From Bacteroidota bacterium (GTDB lineage Bacteria; Bacteroidota; Bacteroidia; Chitinophagales; Chitinophagaceae), in contig JAFDYG010000475.1 of the NCBI GenBank assembly GCA_018267545.1, forward strand, positions 1 through 64,000: a DNA stretch of 64,000 nt. Reading direction: 5' to 3'. The notes beneath the pieces were generated by a model. The model had not been told where the DNA came from, did no database searches, and saw only the letters and a program-made list of their open reading frames with translations. The number at the start of each line of letters is the position of its first letter. Within the stretch, counting starts at the first letter, position 1. The position numbers and the translations under genes are program-made. Shown piece after piece: positions 27,301-35,437 of the stretch.

Positions 27301-28092
27301 CAGGATTATTTCAAGGAGCGTGATTTGAAGATACTGACGACGATTGCGACGCTGGTCGGTAATAAGATAAAGCAGATCGAGTCGGAGCAGAGCCTGGAAA
27401 TCCATCAGAAGGAAATCGCTTCGATCAACCAGCAGCTGGCGGAGGCGCAGCTGTCGGCGTTGCAGACGCAGATGAACCCGCACTTTATCTTCAACTGTTT
27501 GAATAGCATCAAGGGGATGATCCTCAATGACGAGCGGCAGAAGGCGTCGCGGTATTTGAGTAAGTTCGCCAATATGATCCGGACGACGTTGAACCAGTCG
27601 AAGGAAGTATTTACCACCTTATACGAGAACATCGAGCACCTGGAGAACTACCTGGTGATGGAGAAGCTGCGGTTCGACGATAGCTTCTCCTTCGAGGTGC
27701 TGGTGGATGAGGACATCGATAAAGAAGAAACCTTGATCCCGACGCTTATGATACAGCCCCTGGCGGAGAATGCGATCTGGCATGGGCTGATGTATAAGAC
27801 GGGGGAGAAGAACCTGACGATCCGGTTTTCGAGGAGGGCGGGTGCGATCTATTGCACCATCGAAGACAATGGGATTGGGATCCACCGGTCGGAGCAGCTG
27901 CGGAAGCTGAGCAAGTCTTCGCACCGGCCTGTGGGGCTGACGAACCTGCGGAACCGGATCAAGATCATGAACGAGAAGTACGATACCGGCTGTACGCTGG
28001 AGATCGGCGACCTGCAGGAATTGGATCGCGGCCGGTCGGGGACGCGTGTTGTATTGCGCTTTAAATGTATCACGAATAAAATCTATTTATGA
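24379..28092 (+). CDS. Propeller-sensor histidine kinase with GAF and LytS-like kinase domains
   Basis: 1237 residues. Signal peptide, then a periplasmic two-component-regulator propeller of repeated units such as SNNYIAGIVEDSSGYIWIAT and RESRLWVGTADGL up to ~residue 680. A Y_Y_Y domain follows (~690-790), then one membrane helix (~795-814), a coiled linker, a GAF domain (~860-1000) and a His_kinase/HATPase module with phospho-acceptor H1035 in QMNPHFIFNCLNS and the N-box AENAIWHG. This is an SusR-like sensing half joined to a LytS-type output half rather than HisKA. Its stop overlaps the start of the LytTR regulator gene by 4 bp, so the two are partners. Confidence 0.9.
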   Translation: MNPTQPRLLLLLTVLFQLSTGRVGAQCLDQRSYVRYTRLEGLSNNYIAGIVEDSSGYIWIATHKGLNRFDGKSFTSVYQGNSHSPIPDNFIVSMRSEGPQEIVGTTRAGGFSFNPSCGNYRQFVVPCDSSIFFWTNHMLDIVRDRKNDYVISTKTGLYVFNKDAQLIRRYDHHVPSDVGSQELIFGGWVSEMDNGMVLQQNGLLGSAYDPATNTIDTMYVAKQKYLKDQITDALGNMRPAWYGKNGEMIILDREKNSIEVLDTKSRMSGSSLMPFVVKTDLGWTSRVTYLNDTSLIITCRNSGFYYLHLNRKTMTLYCNGEKYFKGSVCTTIYQDRESRLWVGTADGLYKENIQNSFFSVTNLSNQYPYLQDHEIRSIYTDDSLLYAGLQNSGGVLVMNKHTGNIRSKIEFGPQFDYSNTVTNIFPFSKDTLWVGTNTGIVWLNKRNYHYGKLSVPSQLAWMQELNSTCFFQDSRGDVWISFGRLNSLVRYNRATRTFTDLSPPVNPWLRVTYIFSMAEDLQGNVWLAGDGLCRWNLKKQMVDTLIPYPNVSRLLRNYMYILDRDDKNNLWLSSFDNEIIQYDCSTGKMYLRQEENHLIDGNTITSSPIIDNYIWMGTDNGISAFNVKNYSVQQFTYADGLPSVAITSLRSGSFYDRAEDRFYIAARDRLISFDPDVTESKKLAPTLFLEKILVKDSIIIPHGTEIRLAYYQNNVTIQFNTINFTDPEENRFAWRMMHGSDTAWEELNMQTGLTLTNLIGGVHPIQIKLFSANNHWPEQVRSINIYVKPPFWKTPWFIALLALAAAGIVVFIYKRRVNAVRKKERENAQVQQLIAEEYKNRLELEQIINYFSSSLTDKVEVEDVLWDVMQNLIGRLGYHDCVIYLWNDEKTKMVQKAAYGPKGSPAVIAEDGFEVYPGQGVVGYVMQTNEAVLVPDTRKDKRYRIDDQPRLSEISVPILHNEELIGIIDSEHPSQDYFKERDLKILTTIATLVGNKIKQIESEQSLEIHQKEIASINQQLAEAQLSALQTQMNPHFIFNCLNSIKGMILNDERQKASRYLSKFANMIRTTLNQSKEVFTTLYENIEHLENYLVMEKLRFDDSFSFEVLVDEDIDKEETLIPTLMIQPLAENAIWHGLMYKTGEKNLTIRFSRRAGAIYCTIEDNGIGIHRSEQLRKLSKSSHRPVGLTNLRNRIKIMNEKYDTGCTLEIGDLQELDRGRSGTRVVLRFKCITNKIYL

Positions 28093-28847
28093 AGGCAATC
28101 CTTGTAGATGACGAACCAGATGGAATACGGACTTTAAAGAAATTATTGGAGCTACACTGCCCGGAGGTAGAGATTGTGGCGACTTGTTCGAGCGCTGCCG
28201 CCGCCGAGGAAAAGATCGAGGAGCTGCATCCCGACCTGGTATTTCTGGATGTTCAGATGCCCGGTAAGAGCGGGCTGGAGCTACTGGCCGGGATGGGCGA
28301 GCTGAACTTCAAGGTCATTTTTGTGACAGCGCACAATGAATATGTGCTGCAGGCGCTGCAGTTCAGCGCGGTGGACTATTTGATGAAGCCGGTGGATGAG
28401 GACAGGCTGATCGAGGCCGTGCAGCGGGCGAAGGAGCGGGTGAAGCAGGAGAAGGAAGGCGGGCCGACGGAGACGCTGATACACAATATCAATAAGGCGG
28501 GTTCGCCGATGGAGATGCGGCTTTGTCTGCCGACGTTGAAGGGATTCTCGGTGGTGAAGCTGGAGGAGATTGTGTATTGTGAGGCGCAGCGGAGCTATAC
28601 GATTTTCAGGCTGCAGGATAATAAGACGATTATGATTTCGAAGCCGTTGTTCGATTATGACCGGCTGCTGGCGGATACGATATTTTTCAGGATACACAAG
28701 TCGTTTTTGATTAATCTACTACACGTGAAGGAGTATATACGCGGTGAGGGTGGGACGGTGGTGATGAGCAATGGGATGGAGATCGAGGTGAGCAGGCGGA
28801 AAAAGGAAATGTTCCTTGCGAAGGTCAAGGAACATTTCAAGTACTAG
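28089..28847 (+). CDS. LytTR-family response regulator
   Basis: 252 residues. Receiver domain with acidic DDEPD at residues 7-11, phospho-acceptor D54 in LVFLDVQMPG, the Thr of VTAHNEY and Lys of LMKPVD. The LytTR DNA-binding domain occupies ~145-250 and contains EEIVYCEAQRSYT and FFRIHKSFLINL. It overlaps the kinase gene (ATGA) and is followed by a terminator, so kinase and regulator form a two-gene operon. Confidence 0.95.
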   Translation: MKAILVDDEPDGIRTLKKLLELHCPEVEIVATCSSAAAAEEKIEELHPDLVFLDVQMPGKSGLELLAGMGELNFKVIFVTAHNEYVLQALQFSAVDYLMKPVDEDRLIEAVQRAKERVKQEKEGGPTETLIHNINKAGSPMEMRLCLPTLKGFSVVKLEEIVYCEAQRSYTIFRLQDNKTIMISKPLFDYDRLLADTIFFRIHKSFLINLLHVKEYIRGEGGTVVMSNGMEIEVSRRKKEMFLAKVKEHFKY

Positions 28848-28851
28848 TGTG

Positions 28852-28877
28852 AACCCCGCCTTCGGCGGGGTTTTTTT
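28852..28877 (+). terminator. Intrinsic terminator of the LytTR operon
   Basis: AACCCCGCC-TTC-GGCGGGGTT, a 9-bp perfect stem beginning 4 nt after the regulator stop, runs into a seven-T tract. The T tract overlaps the stop codon of the convergent NHL-repeat gene. Confidence 0.9.
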
Positions 28878-29862
28878 ATTCGAAAGCTAGCTTGCGGATG
28901 CGGTTGTTGGCGATGTCTGCGATATAGACGTTGTCGTTTGCGTCGATGGCGAGACCGCCGGGGAGGCCGAAGCGGGCCATGGGGCCGGTTCCGTCGGCGA
29001 AGCCCAGGACGTCGCTGCCGGCGATGGTGGTGACGCTGCCTTGGGGGGTGACCTTGCGGATGGCGAAGAGGTGCCCGATGATGATATTTCCTTTACTATC
29101 GATGACCATGCCGTTCATGTCAGGGCTGAACTGGGCGCTGGAGGCGTCTCCGTCGGAGGAGCCATTGGTTCCGCTGCCGGAGAAGTTGGAGACGACGCCG
29201 GCGGGGGTGATTTTTTTGATGCGATTGTTGAGGCGGTCGGCTACGAAGAGATTGCCGTCTTTATCGAGGACGATGGAGCCGGGGTAGGAAAAGCCTGAGG
29301 CGAAGGTTGTGCTATCGCCATTGGGAGTGATTTTTTGGATGCGGTTGTTGTAGGGCTCCGAGACATAGAGATTTCCTTGCGGGTCGCTGGTGAGGTAGCT
29401 TCCGTTGTTGGGCAGGGTGATAAAAGTGCTTACCTGGCCGGCCGGGGTGATCTTGCGGATGCGGTTGTCGTTGTCGTCGGAAGTATAGATCGTGCCGTTG
29501 GGGGTTATGGTGATGGAGAAGGGGCTTTTGAACTGGGCGGTGGCTGCGTCGCCGTCGACGATGCCGAAGTTGTCGTTGCCTGCGAAGGTGGAGACGATGC
29601 CGGAATTGATTTTTCTAATGCGGTGACTGCCGACGTCGGTGATGTAGAAAGTGCCGGAAGGTGTGAGGGCTACGGATTCGGGGAAGAAGAAGGAAGCGGT
29701 CATGGCGGAGCCGTTGACGACGGCTTTGTCGCCGTTGCCGGCGAAGGTGCTGACCACCCATTTTTTGTCCGGCGGCGTGGCGGGCGGCGGCATTGGGTGG
29801 TAATCCTTTTTGCAGCTGAATAGTAATAGGGTGAGAGAGAGGAAGGTAATGGTGGCTTTCAT
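28876..29862 (-). CDS. NHL-repeat lipoprotein
   Basis: 328 residues from ATG 29862; the 70-residue upstream extension is unlike a signal peptide and overlaps the divergent promoter region. Lipobox LTLLLFSC gives a lipidated Cys at 17, then a Pro-rich linker (PPPATPPDKK). The rest is a beta-propeller of about six NHL-type units with the recurring NRIRKITPAG/VSTFAG pattern. Such propellers bind ligands or proteins at the cell surface; some are lyases, but I see no catalytic signature. Confidence 0.88.
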   Translation of the reverse strand: MKATITFLSLTLLLFSCKKDYHPMPPPATPPDKKWVVSTFAGNGDKAVVNGSAMTASFFFPESVALTPSGTFYITDVGSHRIRKINSGIVSTFAGNDNFGIVDGDAATAQFKSPFSITITPNGTIYTSDDNDNRIRKITPAGQVSTFITLPNNGSYLTSDPQGNLYVSEPYNNRIQKITPNGDSTTFASGFSYPGSIVLDKDGNLFVADRLNNRIKKITPAGVVSNFSGSGTNGSSDGDASSAQFSPDMNGMVIDSKGNIIIGHLFAIRKVTPQGSVTTIAGSDVLGFADGTGPMARFGLPGGLAIDANDNVYIADIANNRIRKLAFE

Positions 29863-29944
29863 ATGTTTTTTTCTGCAATTAATACTATGTATTTGGAGTG
29901 AAATTGTTAGAGTCACCTTGCGGTGAGTTTGCGTTTCCGTTGGG

Positions 29945-31189
29945 ATGATTAGAAACGCCGTATGGCTATTAGTGGCTCGGACCGCGTTTCGGCTGATTAC
30001 TTTTACGATTGTGGAAAATAAAGAACGTATACAATCAGTAGATCTTTTACGCGGTGTAGTAATGATCATCATGGCATTGGACCATGTCCGCGATTACTTT
30101 CACAGGGATGCTTTCTTCTATAGTCCGACCGATTTGAGTCAGACCGATGTTCCCATTTTTTTCACGCGTTGGATTACGCATTTTTGCGCGCCGGTCTTCG
30201 TCTTTCTGTCGGGGATTTCGGCTTCTTTGTACGGTGAGAAGAAGGGAAATAAGGCGCTGGCGAAGTTTCTGCTGACGCGCGGATTTTGGTTGGTCGTGGT
30301 AGAAGTCGTGTTCATCAATCTATTTAGGACGTTCAACCCGAGCTATCCTTTTGTCAACTTGCAAGTGTTGTGGGCGATCGGGATCAGTATGATCGTGCTG
30401 GCGGGGTTGATTTTTCTTGACCGGAAGCTGATCGTCGTCATAGGCGTGCTGCTGGTGGCAGGGCATAATCTGCTGGACGGCGTGCATGTATCGGGGTCGG
30501 GGCCGGGGGCATTTCTATGGGCGCTGCTGCATGACTCGAAGGGATTTCAGTGGGGGCCTACGATGGTGTATGTGCGGTATCCGCTGCTGCCCTGGATTGG
30601 GATTATGGCGCTCGGGTATATCGTGGGCAGCTATTATCAGTCCTGGTATGATGCGGAGGAGCGGAAGCCGAAGCTGTTGCTGATGGGATTTAGCTGTGTC
30701 GGGCTTTTTATCCTTTTGCGGGCGGGGAATTTTTATGGGGATGCGGATCACTGGTCTTCTCAGCGGACGGTGGCGTTGAGCGTCCTGTCGTTTTTCAATG
30801 TGACGAAGTATCCGCCTTCCCTTCTTTACACCCTAATGACCATTGGCCCGGCGTTGATCTTTCTGGCGCTGACGGAGCAGCCGCTGAACAAGTGGACGGC
30901 AACGGGAGTGATGTTTGGCCGGACGGCGATGTTTTATTACCTGGCGCATATTCTGTTGATTCATGTGCTTGCGCTGGCGGGAGTGCTGGTGTGCGGTTAT
31001 TCGCTGGGTACCATGGTGATATCGAGCGGCGTCAACAATATGCCGGATTTGAAGGGTTATGGGTTTCCTCTTATTATCGTATATTTAGTGTGGCTTGGGC
31101 TGCTGCTTCTTTTGTATCCGCTTTGCAAGCGGTATGATGAGTATAAACGGACTCATCAGGCGTCGAAGTGGTGGCTGAGCTATCTTTAG
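29945..31189 (+). CDS. DUF1624/heparan-alpha-glucosaminide N-acetyltransferase-like membrane protein
   Basis: 414 residues with roughly ten hydrophobic segments. The family signature DLLRGVVMIIMALDHVRD is near residues 33-50 and is followed by a periplasmic HRDAFFYSPTDLSQ loop and FFTRWITHFCAPVFVFLSG. A GTG at 30011, just before the conserved part, is an alternative start. Members are related to membrane acyltransferases and to DUF418/OpgC-like proteins; substrate unknown. It diverges from the NHL lipoprotein gene across 82 bp. No neighbouring gene suggests a pathway. Confidence 0.75.
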   Translation: MIRNAVWLLVARTAFRLITFTIVENKERIQSVDLLRGVVMIIMALDHVRDYFHRDAFFYSPTDLSQTDVPIFFTRWITHFCAPVFVFLSGISASLYGEKKGNKALAKFLLTRGFWLVVVEVVFINLFRTFNPSYPFVNLQVLWAIGISMIVLAGLIFLDRKLIVVIGVLLVAGHNLLDGVHVSGSGPGAFLWALLHDSKGFQWGPTMVYVRYPLLPWIGIMALGYIVGSYYQSWYDAEERKPKLLLMGFSCVGLFILLRAGNFYGDADHWSSQRTVALSVLSFFNVTKYPPSLLYTLMTIGPALIFLALTEQPLNKWTATGVMFGRTAMFYYLAHILLIHVLALAGVLVCGYSLGTMVISSGVNNMPDLKGYGFPLIIVYLVWLGLLLLLYPLCKRYDEYKRTHQASKWWLSYL

Positions 31190-31249
31190 GCGCGGGCTGG
31201 GCGGTGATCTGTCGGGCTCTGAGCCTGAAAAACTAAATGTCGCCGCCAT

Positions 31250-34200
31250 ATGGGTAAATGGGGAAACCTGACTAGCTGCTTGACTATTCTTCTTTTTCTT
31301 TCGCTTTCTGTTTTGGGGAGTGGTGGTGGGCCCGTGAATGGGGGTGCGGGAAGTGGTGGGCCCGTGAGTGCGCGTGGGGGGGATACTCCAACGGTTAGAT
31401 ATCTGGGCATCGAGCAGGGGCTTTCCAATAATGCGGTCACTAGTATTTACCAGGACCGGCGTGGGTTCATGTGGTTTGGAACCTATGACGGGCTGAATCG
31501 GTATGACGGGTATGGATTCACCGTATACCGGAATGTGATCGGCGATTCCAATTCCATCGCTTTTAATAATCTGACTTCAATTGTGGGTGATGACCGTCAC
31601 AATCTTTGGATTGGCGGGCAGAAGGGGGTGAGTATTTTCGACCCGGTGACGGCGGTATTTTCGACGCCGGTGTATTCGACTTTCGATGGACGGCGGGTGA
31701 AAGCGAGTCAGAATGTGCATATCGTGAAGATGGCCGGCTCCCGGTACGTGTTGGCAGGGACGCATGCGGATGGGTTATTGGTTTTCGATTCCTGGGAGCG
31801 GGGGGGATACCAGGTAGCGTTGGGTGGTGGGGCCAGTTATGATATTCCGACGATCGAGTACGATAGTTTGCGGCAGGTGATCTGGGTCTTTGTCCGGACG
31901 AAGGGATTATATACCTATGATCTGACGGCGCGGCAGCTGCGGCTGGTGGATAATAGTGTACGGCAGGCGAACTGTCTGCGGGTGGACAGGGAGGGGAGAC
32001 TTTGGGTAGGGACGGATAATGGCTTGTTTTTATTCGATAAGGGATATTCCGGGAATTGGATGCCGCAGAAAGTGAAGGTAGTGGAGCTTTGTGGGGGGAG
32101 TAAGAACGAGCTATGGATTGCTTCGGATGGGATGGGTGTTTGGAAGCTGCCGGATGGAGTGGATAAAGCGACGCCGTTGTCGTCGCCGATCAGCAGCAAT
32201 GTGGTGTATCCGATCTATGAGGATGTGGATGGCCGCAAGTGGGTGGGAACGCTGCGGGGTGGGATCAATGTGATCGAGCCTAAGTCGACGTTATTCGAGA
32301 CGGTGACGTATGGTACGGCGGGTGGGAATAGCCGGGTGAGCAATTTCATCCTGTCGTTTTGCGAGGATGGGGCTCGTAATGTGTGGGTCGGGACGGATGG
32401 GGCTGGTTTGCGGTATTGGGATCGGAAGAATAATAAGACTACCGAGTATTTGAATAAGCCGGGGGATGAGCGTTCGATCAGCAGTAATTTTATCACCTGT
32501 ATGGTCCGCACCCGGAAGAATGTGTTTTGGGCGGCAACCTGGTTTGGAGGAGTGAATCGTTGGAACCCGGTGACGAAGTCCTTTGAGCGATACGCCTGTA
32601 TAAATGCTTCGGGTGTAGAGGAAAGGAATATCTGGCAGCTTTGCGAGGATAGTCAGCAGCGGCTTTGGGCGAGCGCGACGAATGATGGGAGCTTGTATTT
32701 ATTCAATGAGGCCACGAATCGGTTCGAGCTTTTCGACGAAAGCATTATCAGCTTGCAGTCGTTGGTGGAAGACCGGCGGGGAGAGCTATGGGGCGGGAGC
32801 TATTCTTCCTTGATACGTATCGATAGGGTGCATAAGAAGCACCGGGTATTTCCGATCGGGTATCCGGTGCGTTGTATCCATGAGGACAAGAAGGGGGCAT
32901 TTTGGGTCGGGACGCAGGAAGGGGGGCTGCTGCTTTTCGACCGGGCTACCGGACATTACCAGCGCTATACTACGGTAGAGGGGCTGCCGAGCAATACGGT
33001 GCTCAGGATCCTGGAGGACAAGGAGGGGAATTTGTGGATGAGCACCTATAATGGACTATGCCGGTTGAAGCAGGCGGATAAGACGTTCAGGAGTTTCACC
33101 CCTTCGGATGGGCTGCAGAGTACTCAGTTTAGCTTCAATGCGGCTGCGGCGCTCAGTTCCGGGGAGTTTTTATTTGGGGGCATCAAGGGTTTTAATATTT
33201 TCTTTCCCGATAGTATTTATGAGGCTCGTGAGAATCCGAACGTCTATCTGGCGCGGGTCAGGGTGCAGAATGAGCCGATCGAGGCGGGCTCGAAGCTCGT
33301 TACCGGGAGGACGGAGGAGCGGATAGAGGCTTTGACGGTTCCTTTCAACCATGCGATGTTATCGATGGACTTTGCGGCTTTGCGGTATGGGGGAACGGAC
33401 AAGCTCAACTATGCTTATTCGCTGACCGGCTGGGACAAGGGTTGGAACTATTCGAATGGAAGCCGGACGGCGAACTATTCGAGCCTGCGGGAGGGGACGT
33501 ATGTCTTTAAGGTCAAGGTGGGTCAGACGGACGGCAGCTGGGGGAAGGAGACGGAGCTATTGAAAGTGATTGTGCTGCCGCCCTGGTATCGGACCTGGTG
33601 GGCCTATCTTATTTATGGGCTTTGTGTGGCGGGGCTCATCCTGGTTTATCTGCGATATACGCGGAGCAAGGAGCGGCTGCGGTATGAGGTAAAGCTGGCG
33701 CACCTGGAGACGGAGAAGGAGAAAGAGTTGATCGAGCGGAAGCTTTCCTTTTTTACGCATATCACGCATGAGTTCAGGACGCCGTTGACGTTGATCCTGG
33801 GTCCGGTGAAGGAGCTGCTGGGGAGGGGGGAGACGAAGAATGGGCTGCCGTTTGTGTATCGGAATGCGCAGCGGCTGCTGAGCCTCGTCGATCAGCTGTT
33901 GCTGTTCCGGAAGGTGGAGAGTGGGGCGGACGAGCTGAAGCCGGTTCTTGTAGACCTGGTGGAATTGTCGAAAGAGGTGTATTTGTGTTTTGTGGAGGGG
34001 GCTCGTTTGAAGAAGATCGAATATCGGTTTGTTTCGGATTCGGAGCGGATACCATTATATATAGATAAGGAGAAGGTGGAAATCGCGCTTTATAATTTGC
34101 TTTCGAATGCGCTGAAGTATACACCGGAGGGTGGGGAGGTGGTGTTTGCGATCGAGGAGCGGCAGGCGGATGTGAAGGTCAGCGTCCGGGATAATGGGCT

Positions 34201-35305
34201 GGGGATACCGGCGGAGATCGGGGAACAGCTGTTTGACAAGTTTTATCAGATACGCAGGAAGGAGGCGACTTCGATTTCGGGGTTTGGGATTGGGCTGTAC
34301 CTGGTGAAGCAGTTTGTGATTGCGCATAAGGGGGCTATTAGCTATGAGAGTAAGCCGGGAGCGGGGACCTGTTTCAGGCTGAGCTTTTTGAAGGGAAAGG
34401 AGCATTTGCAGGGGATGGTGATTTCGGACTCGCCCGTGGGGGTGTCGCCTTTATTTCAAGAAATAGTGGAGGAAAAGGTGATAGAGCCGATTGGGGGCGG
34501 TTTGGTGGTGAGCGAACGGAACAGCCTTCTGGTCGTAGATGATGACCCTCAGCTGCGGGCTTATATCTGCCAGATTTTCGAGGGGCAGTTTGTCCTGTAT
34601 CAAGCGGGCTCGGGGGAGGAGGGGTTGGCATTGGCGAAGGAGCACCGGCCGGACCTGATTATTTCGGACGTCCATATGGAGGGGATTTCGGGCATCGAGC
34701 TTTGTGAGACGGTGAAGAACGACCTTTTATTGAGTCATACGCCGGTGATTTTGCTGACGGCGGCTGCCTCGGCCAATAGTAAATTGGAAGGAGTACGGCA
34801 TGGGGCCGACGATTATATCACGAAACCTTTCGATAAGGAGCTGCTGGTGGCCAGGGTCAGCGCCTTGTTGCAGAGCAGGAGCCGGCTGCAGCGATATTTT
34901 TATGATGCTATTACCCTGAATGGGGGTACGGAGCGGATAACCGAGGAAGACAAGCAGTTCCTGGACCGGTGTATTGCGGTGGTAGAGCGAAATTTTGGGG
35001 AGGACGAGTTTCCGGTCAAGAAGCTGGCGCAGGAAATGGGGATGAGTCATTCGAATCTTTATCAGCGGGTGAAGGAGATCTCGGGTCAATCGGTCAATGG
35101 ATTCGTCCGGTATATCCGGTTGAGGAAGGCGGCCGAGCTATTTATAACGACCGACTGCAATGTGAATGAGGCGGCGTTGCAGGTTGGAATCAATGATGTG
35201 AAGTATTTTCGGGAGCAATTTCATAAGTTGTTTGGAATCAATCCTTCTGAATTTATAAAGAAGTACCGGAAGGTTTTTTCGGGAAAGTATATCGTCAAGT
35301 TTTAG
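31250..35305 (+). CDS. Hybrid two-component sensor/AraC regulator (HTCS) of PUL 1
   Basis: 1351 residues in one chain. Signal sequence, a Gly-rich spacer, then a periplasmic two-component-regulator propeller (e.g. IEQGLSNNAVTSIYQDRRGF and GNLWMSTYNGLCRL) and a Y_Y_Y domain to ~775. One membrane helix (~783-803), HisKA with H840 in HITHEFRTPL, HATPase, a receiver domain with D1140 in LIISDVHME, and a C-terminal AraC HTH (~1240-1350) follow. HTCS proteins sense an oligosaccharide in the periplasm and activate the adjacent susCD operon. The susC1 start lies 132 bp downstream, past a direct-repeat/dyad element. Confidence 0.95.
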   Translation: MGKWGNLTSCLTILLFLSLSVLGSGGGPVNGGAGSGGPVSARGGDTPTVRYLGIEQGLSNNAVTSIYQDRRGFMWFGTYDGLNRYDGYGFTVYRNVIGDSNSIAFNNLTSIVGDDRHNLWIGGQKGVSIFDPVTAVFSTPVYSTFDGRRVKASQNVHIVKMAGSRYVLAGTHADGLLVFDSWERGGYQVALGGGASYDIPTIEYDSLRQVIWVFVRTKGLYTYDLTARQLRLVDNSVRQANCLRVDREGRLWVGTDNGLFLFDKGYSGNWMPQKVKVVELCGGSKNELWIASDGMGVWKLPDGVDKATPLSSPISSNVVYPIYEDVDGRKWVGTLRGGINVIEPKSTLFETVTYGTAGGNSRVSNFILSFCEDGARNVWVGTDGAGLRYWDRKNNKTTEYLNKPGDERSISSNFITCMVRTRKNVFWAATWFGGVNRWNPVTKSFERYACINASGVEERNIWQLCEDSQQRLWASATNDGSLYLFNEATNRFELFDESIISLQSLVEDRRGELWGGSYSSLIRIDRVHKKHRVFPIGYPVRCIHEDKKGAFWVGTQEGGLLLFDRATGHYQRYTTVEGLPSNTVLRILEDKEGNLWMSTYNGLCRLKQADKTFRSFTPSDGLQSTQFSFNAAAALSSGEFLFGGIKGFNIFFPDSIYEARENPNVYLARVRVQNEPIEAGSKLVTGRTEERIEALTVPFNHAMLSMDFAALRYGGTDKLNYAYSLTGWDKGWNYSNGSRTANYSSLREGTYVFKVKVGQTDGSWGKETELLKVIVLPPWYRTWWAYLIYGLCVAGLILVYLRYTRSKERLRYEVKLAHLETEKEKELIERKLSFFTHITHEFRTPLTLILGPVKELLGRGETKNGLPFVYRNAQRLLSLVDQLLLFRKVESGADELKPVLVDLVELSKEVYLCFVEGARLKKIEYRFVSDSERIPLYIDKEKVEIALYNLLSNALKYTPEGGEVVFAIEERQADVKVSVRDNGLGIPAEIGEQLFDKFYQIRRKEATSISGFGIGLYLVKQFVIAHKGAISYESKPGAGTCFRLSFLKGKEHLQGMVISDSPVGVSPLFQEIVEEKVIEPIGGGLVVSERNSLLVVDDDPQLRAYICQIFEGQFVLYQAGSGEEGLALAKEHRPDLIISDVHMEGISGIELCETVKNDLLLSHTPVILLTAAASANSKLEGVRHGADDYITKPFDKELLVARVSALLQSRSRLQRYFYDAITLNGGTERITEEDKQFLDRCIAVVERNFGEDEFPVKKLAQEMGMSHSNLYQRVKEISGQSVNGFVRYIRLRKAAELFITTDCNVNEAALQVGINDVKYFREQFHKLFGINPSEFIKKYRKVFSGKYIVKF
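31323..31367 (+). repeat. In-frame direct repeat coding a Gly-rich spacer
   Basis: GTGGTGGGCCCGTGA occurs at 31323-31337 and again at 31353-31367, exactly 30 bp apart and in frame. It encodes repeated GGGPV/SGGPV units between the signal peptide and the first propeller blade of the HTCS. It looks like a small tandem duplication and is a possible slippage site. Confidence 0.7.
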
Positions 35306-35341
35306 CGTGTAGTTGAGAGCGGGGGAGGGAATTTGTGAGTT

Positions 35342-35378
35342 TACCCCCCATATTCTGAGAATACCCCCCTTAGGGTAT
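35342..35378. promoter_or_regulatory. Candidate HTCS operator upstream of susC1
   Basis: TACCCCCC occurs at 35342-35349 and again at 35362-35369, 20 bp apart (two helical turns). The second copy forms a dyad ATACCC-N6-GGGTAT (35361-35366, 35373-35378). Two near-matches to the -7 element (TAGTTTG at 35385, TATTTTG at 35393) follow about 40-50 nt before the susC1 ATG. Position and symmetry suit binding by the AraC domain of the HTCS encoded next door; this is inference. Confidence 0.5.
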
Positions 35379-35437
35379 CCCGCGTAGTTTGCTATTTTGC
35401 CCCCGCTTGTTTCATTTTCTACACTAAAACTACTGTT

